Origin: Pseudopithomyces maydicus
Taxonomy: Eukaryota; Ascomycota; Dothideomycetes; Pleosporales; Didymosphaeriaceae
Direction: 5' to 3'
Length of the DNA stretch: 64,000 nt
Assembly (NCBI GenBank): GCA_026873275.1
Contig: JANTUC010000009.1
Span: 1,891,552 to 1,955,551 of the forward strand
Positions 21,877-33,905 of this stretch are shown piece by piece. The position numbers and the translations under genes are program-made. The notes under the pieces are model-generated. The model was not told the origin of the DNA. It did no database searches and was given only the letters and a program-made list of their open reading frames with translations. The first letter of the stretch is position 1. Every line of letters starts with the position of its first letter.

Positions 21877-23022
21877 TTTGACAGAGTAAATATGAATCAA
21901 TATAGTGTTTTTTACGAGTCTTGAGATTTTGAGATGGGTCTGATAATTCTTTGTGTGTGGTAGACAGATCAGAAGATCGATGCGAGGATTAGGTTTGAAA
22001 TATGTGTGCTGCTTAGAGACGGCTGGAAGTAAGATTTTATTATTATATATATACATATTTTGACATCTTTGATCGTCGTTGTGTATGTGCTGAGGTAGTT
22101 CCGAGGTTCGCTGACGAATGACGTATGACCTTGCTTTCGAATTCGCGAATAGGGCCCCACGCCTTGCCTCCCCTACCAATCAATCATCGTGAAGCATGAG
22201 TTTGGAAGCAAGAACATGTCATAATGCGGAGTGCTGTGATAGCTTGACTATATTTTTAATTATTCAGCAGCCTGAGTGGGAAATTTGAGAACATGCATGC
22301 TCAGGATGTGTATGGGTGATATAATTCGTCCTTCTCAGGAGCGTGGGTTTGGGAAATTATCTTCTCTCAGCGCAAGACTGTATGACAGTTATTTCATACC
22401 AAGCAGTCAAAGTCCAATGTTTAAAAAAATCTTTGTCATAATCCGATTGGGTTCAGGAAAGTATGAAGGGGTAGAGTAGAGAGGCAGAGAATTAGTATTT
22501 GGGTATTGAGAATAAACTGTGGAGTGTATCAGATGGGTTTCAGAGCTATCGTAATCACACACATTATATGTTACCGTGGCTCTTCCAGGAGCTTTCATAT
22601 GGTGAATGTTTTGAATACAGGCTCGCGCCTAAGAGAATTTCCCGCTGCATTCGCATGCCTCAGCCCATTTTTCGACGTATTTCCTGGGTCTTCATGGTGT
22701 GTGGTGTTGTGTCTTCCACTGGATACCTTGAAGGCATAGTAGAATCTCGTACACTGAAAACTGATTTTCCGAATACGGTTAGCGAGACGTGGCTGCCTGC
22801 TCAGCCCCCATACAATCCAACTGCAACCCACCCTCAGCACCTTTTCCATCGGTTTTCACTACCCAAATCGCGAAGATTTATTGCTGTCGCTGAACAAGCA
22901 TTACTATCTTTGAGGATAGTATACATTCCGTGTCTCACTAGATTATTGGATAAGTAGTTATGGTTTTCTTCGAACGCGATAGGCCTCGCCCTCCGCCTTC
23001 TGTCCGACCACTTATACAATAT
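21877..23022. other. AT-rich intergenic region
   Basis: Head-to-head spacer between the hydrolase and the HET gene, so both promoters lie in it; an AT run with TATATATATA is at about 22044-22054. A 152-codon frame at 22499-22957 has no recognisable domain and no splice support, and I leave it out. Confidence 0.45.
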
Positions 23023-25097
23023 ATGTCTCCATCTCGAGGTACATACATTTCTTAATATTATGGCCTGTCTATAATTTATTATGGTTCACTAATGTTAATT
23101 TAGAAAAAGCTCGATCGCTAGTGTGTGCTCGTTGCTGGAAGCAATTCGTTGACACGTATGACTATGGAAGTGTATGTACATATGGCCGCTTCGAGAGACC
23201 TAGGAAAGTATTCTACAAGGTCTCGATTGGTTATGTCCGTGCATCAGCTAAGCTTGGATGCTCATGGTGTACATTGGTGGAAACATCCATGTATCACAGG
23301 AACTGGACGCTGGACAAAGAGTCTGAAGTTGAACTAACTGTAGGATTGGCTTCTGAACAAAGTTTCATGTATTCTTTGACCGTAAACGACAGAATTGCAA
23401 TAACCTCTTTCACCCTCATGATCGATAAAGGGTACCGAGACATTGATAAAATTCGACTTGAGCTGCTTGCCTACACACCAGCAGAAGATATATCCGCTTT
23501 TTTTGTTCCAGTAAGACCAGCACGAACAGATGTTCGCGTTGAAAAGATCGAAAACGACATACAAAACTGGCTAGAACGTTGCTCAGTTGATAACTGTTGC
23601 AAACCAACCATAGAAACGGCCCTCCCTACTCGCCTAGTTCAGATAAGCCCAAGCGGGGATCACCATCATGTCCGCCTGATCGAAACTGATGGGCGAAAAG
23701 GCCGGTATGCAACTTTGTCTTATTGTTGGGGAGCGCCCTCGAACTCAGTCTTAACGTCTGCAAATCTGCTTCAGTATCAAGATCAGATACCCTGGGAAGA
23801 GATACCACAGACCATTAAAGACGCCATATTGGTAGCCAGGACCGCGAATATTCTTTACCTATGGGTTGATGCCCTCTGCATACTCCAGGACAGTGAACTG
23901 GACAAACGCCACGAGATTGCCAACATGTCCGATATCTACCGAAAATCCATCCTGACGATCGTAGCAGCAAGCGCAAGCGACTCATCCAAAGGATTTCTGG
24001 AACCCCGCGTCTACCCAGGCCACACCTTCAATATCCCATTTCGCATAGCGCGCAATGAGTATGGCACTGTGTCTTTGCTGTATGCGCAAGAGTATTGGGC
24101 ATCTGTTCGCGAAGATCCCATTCAGAAGAGAGCTTGGACTTTCCAAGAACAGTTGCTTGCGCAACGCATCTTGTATTTCGGCAGTCGCACTTTAGCATGG
24201 CGATGCGCTGCGGGCAGCACAGAGCTTGAACCTAGCTCATGTCACTTCGGGTCATTTCCTGAATACAGAAGTGAATATGAACTTCTATTCTCATCGTCTG
24301 GATCGTCTCCGCAAGACCTGAGCAAGGTCCTCGGTATATGGATGAGACTAGTGGCCAATTTCAACCCCCGCGAGACGACTTTCGAAAACGACAGATTGCA
24401 GGCTTTGGCTGCGGTAGCTCAGCTTTTCTCGAAGCATCTCGGACCGGCTTACTATGCGGGAGTGTGGCAATTTGACATTGACTGCCAATTAGATTGGTTC
24501 AGGCCCAAGCCCGCTAGTCGTAAAGGCTACTCGGCCCCGACGTGGTCCTGGGCCTCTTCGACTGGAGAGTGTGACATCGGTTTGAGGAATTTGAACCCTT
24601 TGTTGAAGGTCCTATCTGTTGAATGTACGCCTCTTTCAGAAGAGATTCCATACGGTGCAGTCAAAAGCGGATATATATCTGTGTCCTCGAGACATATAAG
24701 AGCGCAGTTGGTACGATTTCCGCTAGATCGCGTGCATAGGGGTCATACGATACGTTCCACGCTTGAAAAAGACCAGTGGACGATAATCGCGAGTGCATCA
24801 AGCGAGCGAGAGTGCGTCAAAAATGATGCGGGAGAACGAGAAAAGACGCAGGAGACCCAGGGTTATGACTATGACAGTGCGCATTGGTCGATTTATTTCG
24901 ACAACACTGAAGAGATGGAGCCGAGGGCCGTTGTTTGTCTGGAAATGCATGGAACCCAGGACGAGGTCTCTCGTGGCCTTATCCTTGAAGCAGTACCAAG
25001 CGAGCGCGGTACATTCAAGAGAATTGGATATTTTGTCAAAGAACTGCCACGCGACAAAGACCATGGGTGGACAAGTATTGAGCTTCGGATTATATAG
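23023..25097 (+). CDS. HET-domain (heterokaryon incompatibility) protein
   Basis: Exon 1 is only 16 bases (23023-23038, M-S-P-S-R). An intron at 23039-23103 (CACTAATG branch, TTTAG acceptor) joins it to exon 2 (23104-25097), giving 669 residues. This resolves the absence of any ATG near 23121, where the open frame shows only GTG. The HET domain lies in the middle third: RYATLSYCWG, then a TIKDAI helix, LWVDALCILQD and a Tyr-Arg-Ser helix after ANMSDI, followed by KRAWTFQEQLLAQRILYFG. A Cys-rich N-terminal part (CARCWKQF, LGCSWCTLVE) precedes it. HET proteins trigger cell death or growth arrest when unlike individuals fuse; many are orphans in accessory regions. The frame is intact. Confidence 0.9.
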
Positions 25098-25462
25098 CTA
25101 GAGAGATACGACGATCCATAGTCTTACCATTCAGATTAGCGAAATCATTTTCCTCTTGATATTGTCAAAGTTATTGACGACTATGGAAGGATGTATGCAA
25201 CGGCGACAAATCTCCTGACTAAGCTGGGTATATAGGTAGCTTAGCCACAGCTTACATACTTTGCTTAGGAAAGATGAGCCTCATCAGAGTCAACATAAAT
25301 AACGAGCCGTAATTGTCTTTTCATGGCATAGACATTCACACTTTGGAGAGAACAATACTTATTCAAATCTAGTTGGATGTAGTAAAGGAATTAATAATAT
25401 AGTATGGAACAAGGAAACAATCGTAACGCGAGAATTTCCAGTCATGACGTCTGATGAACAAA
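25098..25462. other. Convergent 3' flanks
   Basis: AT-rich, no gene visible; it lies between the 3' ends of the HET gene and the Zn2Cys6 gene on the other strand. Confidence 0.5.
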
Positions 25463-26878
25463 TCAACTCGCAAAGACATGACCTGAGAACGTAGCCCCTA
25501 TCGAGTCTAAAACAACGCACGGTTTATGAACGGAATCGAACCATGAACAACCTGGTACAGTATCCCTCTCGTACCACACTCGGGTGAAAAAGGTTCTAGT
25601 AGCCTTCTGCACAACAGGAGTGAGCTGATCAACATATTGATCCACGTTTTCCAGCACTTTTACCCTCTCTGCAGGATCCTTAACTTCGACCGCCGCTACG
25701 ATAAAAGGCAGCGCTACAAATCGAACCGGGTGTCCCGAAATTCGCTGCGCCAGCTCAAGCTCCAGCATCACCTCGCGCGACCAGATGTCTGCTTGACTGT
25801 CCTCTTCTCCAAATCTATGTCGTAGACGGTGAACAACCAGAAGGGCTGCCAGTCGATACACCCTTGCCTGCGCAAGCAAGTGAAGGACTTCCGCGGTGCT
25901 GAAGTCCCTGATGAATCCTTCGGGCTGGGACGGCTGCCACTTTTGCACACGAGCCTGTATGCCGTCCAACTGCTGGTGGAGTGCTCCGAGGCATGCTGCA
26001 TCGGCGCTGTTCACAAGCGAATGGCTGATAACGCAAAGATCGTGGTATTCGGGTAGTAGTGGAAGACACAGCCCCAGATGACGATCTACAATTGTAGGAG
26101 CTCGTGGCTGCATCCTCAACGTCGGTTTTCGCCGGTGCACCATGCATTCCATGGTTTCCAAGAGAACGAGGACGCTTACTCGGTGCTCCATCTCCGGATC
26201 TATGGCCGCGGCTTCGATGAAGGGCCTCGTGACGCTGAGGCAGTAATGGCAGATATCTGAGACACCCACGCCAATGGCCCCGTATACTGATAGAGCCAGA
26301 GCAAATCCCAGTGTAAGACATAATTCAGCCTCCTTCGGATTGGTGATGGGAAGGCTGCGAAGAGCCACCATGGCAGCGCTTGCATGGCGAAGCTTGGACG
26401 CATCGTCTGTGCCCACCTCAAGACCTGTTTGGAGGGACTTCAACACGCTGGCATAGGCGAGATATGCGTCTTTCAAAACAGGCCAAGCAGCCGGCAGGGG
26501 TCCAGAGAACGACTGTTGCTCCGCATGTTGGAAGCGCGGGCTAATTACAGGATACTGCAAGTTTTTCGAATCACCCAGAAGCAGCATAAGCAATTCCTTC
26601 TCCTCCAGACTTAGATTCGGGACTTTCTGCAACCACACATCGATAGGATGTTTGCACTGCGCTCTATTCGCAGATCGAGCCGATTTACTCGGATTATTGG
26701 AACGCAAGCGAGTCCTACAGCGACCAATGGGCCGTACAGGTCGCACGGTCAAACAGGGTTGGTCCAGTCTTGAGCACCGTTCGCAGGGGCTGGTTGACGA
26801 TGCACGATCGCAGCGTTCTTTTAGCTGGTAGCATCGATCACATGCGCTTCTGGCGTTTCGGGCGGGGATGATTGCCAT
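25463..26878 (-). CDS. Zn2Cys6 transcription factor
   Basis: A single intact exon of 471 residues. The upstream in-frame codon at 26887 is TTG, so I start at the ATG at 26878. The zinc cluster begins about residue 12 with CDRCYQLKERCDR and closes with CERCSRLDQPC; the loop between has an extra STSP stretch typical of fungal regulators. A Ser/Arg-rich linker follows, then about 380 residues of mostly helical, hydrophobic sequence like the fungal regulatory middle region. It shares a 520-base divergent promoter with the amidase gene, so it may regulate that gene; this is inference from position only. Confidence 0.8.
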   Translation of the reverse strand: MAIIPARNARSACDRCYQLKERCDRASSTSPCERCSRLDQPCLTVRPVRPIGRCRTRLRSNNPSKSARSANRAQCKHPIDVWLQKVPNLSLEEKELLMLLLGDSKNLQYPVISPRFQHAEQQSFSGPLPAAWPVLKDAYLAYASVLKSLQTGLEVGTDDASKLRHASAAMVALRSLPITNPKEAELCLTLGFALALSVYGAIGVGVSDICHYCLSVTRPFIEAAAIDPEMEHRVSVLVLLETMECMVHRRKPTLRMQPRAPTIVDRHLGLCLPLLPEYHDLCVISHSLVNSADAACLGALHQQLDGIQARVQKWQPSQPEGFIRDFSTAEVLHLLAQARVYRLAALLVVHRLRHRFGEEDSQADIWSREVMLELELAQRISGHPVRFVALPFIVAAVEVKDPAERVKVLENVDQYVDQLTPVVQKATRTFFTRVWYERDTVPGCSWFDSVHKPCVVLDSIGATFSGHVFAS

Positions 26879-27398
26879 TTTCGACAAGAGAATCTAAATG
26901 GATATTCGAATGTACATGTGGATGCTTCAAAAAGATTGAAAGGCTCCGGCGGAGGGATTGCAAGGGTGAAGAGGGAAAGCCAACATGCTTTTGGTAGCAC
27001 GGAAAAGCGGGCACTAGGCTTGAAGGGGTGATGGGCTCGTGCGTCGGTGGGTCACTAACGGACTATCTGGTAGACGAGCAGTACTTCCGTTTACATCTGG
27101 GCAGCGTACGGCGTAAGTCGGCTGTGGACTGGGTATGTAATTGATATAAATATCGGATACGCTATTACCCGTCGATGGAGCCCCGTGGCTTTCTTCAGTA
27201 AAGTCCCCATCTCCATGGTTCAACCGGAACTAAGTTGGAACCGGAACCGGAGGGTTTCGAGATTTTACACGGAGGTCTTTTAACAATGTGACAAGGATTG
27301 GTAACGCCCCAATGTTTTCGCAGTATATATAGTATGGTAGAGTAGAAATTCTCAAAAACAAATTATTTCTTTCAAAGCCTCATCGCAAGATCAAAAAA
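26879..27398. promoter_or_regulatory. Divergent promoter between Zn2Cys6 gene and amidase
   Basis: No gene. A tandem AACCGGAAC box lies near 27223-27249 (CAACCGGAACTAAG and GAACCGGAACCGGAG), with CGG words suited to Zn2Cys6 dimers, and a TATA box is at 27324-27331. Confidence 0.5.
27324..27331 (+). promoter_or_regulatory. TATA box of the amidase gene
   Basis: TATATATA lies 68 bases upstream of the amidase ATG, with an A-rich leader between them. Confidence 0.6.
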
Positions 27399-29368
27399 AT
27401 GCCGGGCGTTCTGGGAGATTATCGAACCATTGCTGCAGAGAAGCAAGCGCAACGCCAAAAACAGATACCCGAACAATGGCTTCTTTCCAAGGACTATAGT
27501 ACTTTAACTAATGTCATGGACGTTCCGGTGACCTGCGGAATCTTGAGCGATGCAGAGATCGACATCACCTCCAACTTCGATGCGACAGCGCTGCTGGAAA
27601 AGCTAAAAACAGGTGTCTGGTCCGCAGAGCAAGTCACGATTGCGTTTTGTAAGCGCACTGCTATTGCTCATCAACTTGTGAGTCCAAAGATCTACCTGAA
27701 TACCTCAAGGGCTATACATAATCTCCACCATGCTTCACAGCACTGTGATCACTCCCACGATCCGCGGCCAGTAGCTTACTCTAGTGCCAGACAAACTGCC
27801 TAACGGAGATATTCTTCGACAAAGCAATCGAGCGCGCTCGGGAGCTCGACCATGACCGCCGATGTCACCCCGGGAAACCCCTCCGTCCATTTCACGGCCT
27901 TCCAATCTCACTCAAAGACAGCTTTCAAGTCGCAGGCTATGATACTTCAACTGGGTTGGCATGTTTCGTGAACGAGCCTGCCAAAGAGCACAGTGCTACC
28001 GCAGCAATGCTACTGGATCTGGGCGCTGTTTTGTACTGCAAGACCAATCTGCCTCAGTCGATCATGACTGGTGATAGCGATAACAACGTTTTTGGCAGGA
28101 CTTTGAATCCCCGCAATTCTGCTCTGACGGCTGGCGGAAGTACAGGCGGAGAGGGCGCGCTTCTTGCAATGCGTGGCAGTGTACTCGGCGTCGGTACAGA
28201 TATTGGAGGAAGCATTCGGGTTCCTTCTGTATGCAATGGGATCTATGGATTCAGACCAAGCGAGGGAATAGGTGTGCAATATGTCTCTATTATACAACTA
28301 CCATATCAGCTAACTTCGAAGTCAGTCCCACACAGCGGAGTACGCAACCTCACCACCCCAGGCATGGACGTCGTCCGTTCATCCGCCGGCCCCATGGCAA
28401 CTTCCATCCGCGACATCTCCCTCTTCATATCGACCACAATGCAAGCTCCCACCTCGCACTACGACAGCACCGTCATCCCCCTCCGATGGGCAAATCTCCA
28501 GCCCAAGCCCACCCTCCGAATCGGCCTCGTTCTCAACAACGGCGTTCACACCCCCACACCGCCCATGCGGCGCGCCCTCCACCAAGTCGCAGATCGCCTC
28601 CGCACGAATCCCGACATCGAACTAGTCCCCATCACCCTCCCCAACGTCGCAGAGCACATCGCTGACCTCCTCCAATACTTCACCCTAGACGGCGCACAGG
28701 TACGTCAGCCCTCTACCACTAACCCAACTCCCCTCACCCCAACTCACTAACCCCCCACAGTCCCACCTCACCCACCTCACCCTCACCTCCGAGCCCCCAA
28801 CCCCCTCCCTCCTGGGCACCTCCCTCCTCTCCGCCCCGCCCTCCACGCTCCCCTCGCTCTTCGCCCTCAACGCCCGCCGCGAAGCCGCCACCCGCACATA
28901 CCACGCCCTCTTCCGCACGCACGCCCTCGACGCCGTACTCATGCCGCCCGCGCCGCACACGGCGGTGCCCCTGGATCGCTGGACCTCCGTGTCGTACACG
29001 GGGCTGTGGAATTATCTGGATTACCCTGCGGTTGTGATGCCGGTGGGGGTGGTGGAGGAGGGGGATGAGGTGGATGTTGTGGATGGGGAAGGGGGGCGGG
29101 GCTTGGGGGGAGGATGGGAGGGTGTATGCGTTGTGTGAGTTTTGATTTTCTTTTGGTCTAGGGATGGATGGGTGGATATGTGATTTTGGGCTGTGGATTG
29201 TGTAGGGAGATTCACATAAGTACTAACAGGTGTTTTACAGATACCGGGCCTGAGGATTACAAAGATGCGCCTACCGCGGTGCAGCTAGTGGGGTATCGGT
29301 ACGAGGACGAAAAGCTGATGCAGATTGCGGGTTTGGTGGATGAGATGGTTCACGGCACGGCGGCTTGA
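27399..29368 (+). CDS. Amidase (acetamidase-like amidase-signature enzyme)
   Basis: Hydrolyses amides to acid and ammonia. Exons are 27399-27677, 27791-28271, 28326-28699, 28761-29134 and 29241-29368; all introns are GT-AG and the last has a perfect TACTAAC. Amidase-signature residues are visible: Lys in PISLKDSF, the Gly/Ser loop GGSTGGEG and the nucleophile loop GVGTDIGGSIRVPS. The C-terminus YKDAPTAVQLVGYRYEDEKL is typical of fungal acetamidases. Intron 2 is 54 nt without a stop, so retention would keep the frame. Near the end of exon 4 the frame must change (two bases missing, or one extra) in the G runs at 29091-29110 to join VYALY to the last exon; with +2 the ORF is 545 residues. Confidence 0.85.
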
Positions 29369-31221
29369 ATACGACAAAAGATGGTATCAGCGCACGTTGT
29401 TCACGGGTAGATCTGGCGGTTGATAGACTGGGTCTAGTACCGGGGTACATACCGTACGTACATGGCGAAGGGTTTCCCGACAGTTCCGAGAAAAGTCGGG
29501 CAGATGGAATAGGAATCGGTAGACCGACCACCCGCCTCTCCCGCTGAAGAATTCGATCCCATTTACAAGCGAGTTATACACACCCACCCTTCACCATCCG
29601 TCCACGCATTTTAAATTAATCATTTCTTACTCTTCCCTCCGGCACACTCCCCCCAACCATTCTTACAAACACAACCACCGCCCTCCCCGTCTCTACTCGT
29701 CCCATTTCCAAGCACATACCCAAATATACCTTATATCCAACCCACCTAAACATAGCCCACATTACATAACCCCCCATGCACACACGTGTAACAGCCCAGC
29801 CGAGCCGTACAACCCTCCATCTAACTCGCCCCCTCGCCAGCGCCCCTTACAGCTAGCCCATGTACATACCCGCTTCGTAAGCTCTACCGTATATATGTAT
29901 GCAGCGCACGCCAAGCCGGACCGATAGCTAGACTTTACATATATAATCCATCTATCCATCCATCCATCCATCCATGCATACATGCATACATATGATGATA
30001 CACGTGCTGATACACAGTTCCCAAAAACGGAAAGGCATTACTAATGCATTACGTGTGGCTAAACGAGGGCAGGTCAAGTCCAGTCAAATCAAGTCAGGTC
30101 CGGTCCGGCTAGGTTAGGTTAGATAAGCCTGCCTGGTCCCTGGTAAGGTAAGGTAAGGTCAGGTAAGGTCAGGTGAGATACTTACCTAGTGGAGTAAGTG
30201 GGAGTACGTAAGTGGGAATAAGTGGAGTGCAGTGGAGTGGAGTGGAGTGGCCTTGATTAATTCCTTAGTAAGCTTAGGTTTGATTTTATTCATGCGGGCT
30301 CGGATGTGATTTTTGGGACGCGGGTGCGGAGACGGGGGGTCTGATTTCCCCGACTCCGACTGGTATGAAGGGATGCATGGATGTATGTACTTATGTAATG
30401 TAAGATGGGCAGATCGATTGACAGGGTGGTTGGAATTGGTTTCGGATTGCGAATCTCAATCCGTGTATAGCTGGCTGGCTCATCATGTGGATGCACCCGT
30501 AAACGCAATTGTGATTGTTGAAGGATTAAACGGGTGAATAGCTAGACGAAGTACATACGTACAAACAATCATCATCCTCACAGATGGCACCCCATGATTT
30601 ATTATTTTTCAACAAAAAACTGACTCAAACATGTGTATACTCGAATAGGCATCCCGTCGCCTCGTCTCACACCACCCCACCTCACCTCACCTCACCTCTC
30701 TTCTCCTGCTCTGGACCATCCTCTGCGCAATAGCCATAAAGATACAATAATACCCAATATATGGCAGCCAGCATAGACAAAATGTAAATGATCCACGAAC
30801 CCCCTTACAAAAAAGTTTTGTAAACATGCTTGAATATTGCATCCACTCACACCCCTAAACTTGGACACAGCCTGTCAACGACGTCCACTAACAGACACCA
30901 TCACTCTACTTCCCTTTAATAACCCTCTCCCCACGTCCACCCGGCCTGGTATAAGACTACAGGCACATAATTGAACAGAATCGAAAATGTGGTATAACAT
31001 AATCCCACCGTGAAACGCCATTGAAGCAGGAAAGAATCGTCACCGGCAGCACAAGGCCGCAAAATGCGTTAAAGCGTAAAGCAAACAGCACACCAAGGTA
31101 AACAAGCTATAAGAATAGACAATCCGGACGCGTCCCGGATTCACTGCTCACGCCGAGCATGGAGACTTTGTACTCGATGTAGCGCTATTATAAGCCATTT
31201 GGCTCGGTGGCTCCTGCTGCT
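29369..31221. other. Long gene-free, repeat-rich 3' region
   Basis: No ORF is convincing. Features seen are CATC repeats at 29948-29974, a block at 30061-30255 of degenerate AGGTC, AAGGT, TTAGG and AGTGG pentamers, and CACCT repeats near 30676-30698. The TTAGG words are not telomeric TTAGGG arrays. The right end is the 3' flank of the bZIP gene. Confidence 0.5.
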
Positions 31222-32191
31222 TTAAGCATAGGCATTGGGGTATGGAGACTGGAAGTGCTGACCTGGAGCCGGCGAGCCCCCAACCTTCTGGCGCTTGTCC
31301 GCATAGTCGGGCGAGAAGGGCGAGACATCGTTGGGATGCTTGCCGTTGCTCAATTGGGGCCCACCATGCTGGGCCGCAGCAGCTGCCTGAGCGGCCATCT
31401 GCAGCTCGCCGATTTGCCTGTCCGAGAGACCACCGTTGTTGGTGTTCTGCTGCGGCTGTTGCTGCGGATCGGATTGGGGCGGGGAGGCTGGGTCATGTTC
31501 GGATTGGGGGCTTCGCCGGGGCGCGAGAGGTCGACGCCTGCCGGGGCGGGAGGGACCTCGCCCTGGGTCTCGAGGAGGCGCGATTGGAGGTTGATGATGT
31601 AGTCGCGGAGCTGGTAGTTCTCTGTCTGCAGCGTCTTGTACAGCTCGCACAGCTGCTCGAACTCCTTGACCTGGTCCTTGAGCTGCTTGATGTACTCCTC
31701 CTTGCGCTGGCGGAAGGCACGCTGGGGCGGGTCAGTGACAGCTCGGGGAGGATGAATTGTTCGACCGAGGACAGACCTGTGCGGCGCGGTTCTGAGCAGC
31801 GCGCTTGGATGTGCTCAGCTCGCGACGGCCTTTGGCATTGACCTGGCCCTGGTCGGCCAGGTGGGCGGGCTCGCCCTGGCTCATCTGGTACTGCTGGCCT
31901 TGGATGGCGGGGTCAATCTGGTGCTGCTGAGGGCTCTGGTGAGGGTGCTGCTGCATGGGCTGGGGCGCGCTGGGCTGGCCGGCGCCGGCAGCGAGCAGGT
32001 GCTCTCTTAAGCCTGGGGGTCGGGGGTTAGTAATCGGGCGTGTATGACGGTTCGGGGTGGAGTGCACTAACTCATCTCGATGGTGGGCGCCTTCTGGTCC
32101 TGCGACAGTCAGCACCTGATGCGGATCGAGGCATAGGCAGAGGCATCAAGAGCGAGGGGGTGCTTACGTGAGTAGCGGGCGGTTGCTGCAT
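31222..32191 (-). CDS. Yap/AP-1-like bZIP transcription factor
   Basis: Minus-strand exons are 32191-32168, 32099-32072, 32012-31777 and 31721-31222, with introns of 68, 59 and 55 nt; spliced phases agree throughout. The basic region KRAAQNRAAQ is split by intron 3 from RAFRQRKEEYIKQLK. Together they carry the QNRAAQRAFRQR signature of the fungal Yap/Pap1 group, followed by a leucine-zipper-like heptad stretch (VKEFEQLCELYKTLQTENYQL). Gln/Pro-rich segments flank the bZIP. One base is missing at the G runs 31476-31484; with it the ORF is 262 residues and ends in a Pro/Tyr-rich tail. This group often governs stress responses or secondary metabolism. Confidence 0.85.
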
Positions 32192-33905
32192 GGTATAGGT
32201 GCGGATGCTTGGATACAGCGTGGGCAGGCTGGTCGGCATCAAGGAGCGGTCCGCGGGCGTGGCAGCGGCAGCGGCACTGGCACGGGCACTGGCACTGGCG
32301 CTGTGGGTGAGCAGGCCTTGGGCGGTGGATGGGGGAGGCTCGGGTGGAGGTGAAGGTGGAGGTGGAGACGGGCACGAGAGGCGCAGGCGCAGGTGCAGGC
32401 AGCGGGCGGAGGTGGAAGTCGCGACGGGCGCGCGCGGGCAGGAACGACGCTGGCGGCGACGGTTAGCTCTTGCCTCTCTTCTTGCTGCTCGAGGCAGGCG
32501 CGTTGGGCCACGGCGCGCAGGGGCAGCAGCGCCCCGCGAGTGCAGCGGGCGTCTGCTTCTTCATGGAATGGAGTGGCGGCCATCGCACTGGGGCACTGGG
32601 GCGCATCAACTTACATTGGCTCGGGAGCTTATTAAGTGATGACTGTCGGGCGAGGGACGTGAGGGTTATATAAGATAGCGCGCGCGCGCGCTGGGCTTGT
32701 TGCTCGGCTTGCTCGGAGCTCCCCCATCAAGACGCGCCGCATGCACCGGCCGTCGCCTTTATTACACACGCAGCCCAGCGAGCCCACGTCTCCACGCCAT
32801 TTGCTTTATCAGGCAACAGGGAGCCCCAAAGCCGTAATTCAGACGATTATGTACGACGCCATCCCGGCGCCGCCCATGTCTCGAGTGTGCTGATGCTGAC
32901 CAATCCGTTCTTTCACGACCCTCGCCTTGGCGCCCGCCTTCGGGGATCGATCGCTCAAGCCTGCCTGCGCCTGCGCCTGCGCCTGCGCCTGTCCCCCCAA
33001 GAGTCCCAACGCTGCGCTGCTGCACCGCTGCACTGCACTGCACTGCACTCGAGCCAAGGTGCCCCTGCTTCCGGCCGCCCGTCACCGTTGCCCTGGGGGG
33101 CCAAGCCTTACGCTTTCCCGACCCGACCGCATCCGCGCGTACGGCAGGATACTTGTTTACTTACTCGATTGCTTGCGGGACTCCGCTAGTGTAGCTGCTG
33201 GGACTAGTCGCCGCATTGTCTTGCTGTCTCGTATAACCTAGATATCTAATCACTGAATAATCTATCCACTGGCTTCCCTATGGAGGAGCAACCTTACACT
33301 GCACTGCACGTGTCCTCTACAGACCCCCCGGCACTCCGCTTTTCCACCATGTAGTCACCCTCCCAGCCGTCCGAGCGCCATTGCACACGACACAGAAGCT
33401 TGACTGTGCCACGGCTGCTGCCCATCGCCTTCGCGGGACGGTACGGGTGAATCGCTAGCGCCACCGCGATCTGCAGGGCGCTCTTTGGGCCCATCACCAT
33501 CACCGTGCAGCGCAGCTCTTTCTTGCGCCCGCCTCCACTCATCCAGCCACTGCTCTGGCTCTCTGCGAATTTGCCTTTTTTGGGGCCGCTGACATACCGC
33601 GAACTACGTCCTATATCGTAGTTCCACTTCGCACATGGAATTGGCCCCCGCATATACGCTGTGCACCCACCCCCTCCGCCTCGTCGTGCCATCCGTCGAG
33701 TCAGAACGCCCAGCGACAGACATAATATACTAACGGCGCGCACTTAATCCGTACGCATAAATATCCGTCCATCTATCTTGAGCACGGTATGTCCTGCCAT
33801 GCACGGGTGGGGCGGCGGATCTGCAAGCCAGCCCTGCACCTCCACGATTACCTCAGAACCTTAGTCTCTAACATCTCCAGCATCCATCCACAGTATTATC
33901 CCAGA
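32192..33905. other. Upstream region shared by bZIP and dehydratase genes
   Basis: A head-to-head spacer. It contains GCACTGGC-type repeats (32264-32304), an 8-base TTATATAA palindrome (32666-32673), a CG dinucleotide run (32678-32690) and a GCGCCT hexamer array (32965-32990). These suggest a long GC-rich promoter; no coding region is supported. Confidence 0.5.

Noticed and set aside
22499..22957. 152-codon plus-strand ORF
   Set aside because: No domain, signal peptide or splice support; composition like the AT-rich spacer around it.
30110..30125. TTAGG repeats, possible internal telomere tract
   Set aside because: Only two or three TTAGG words mixed with other pentamers; not TTAGGG arrays.
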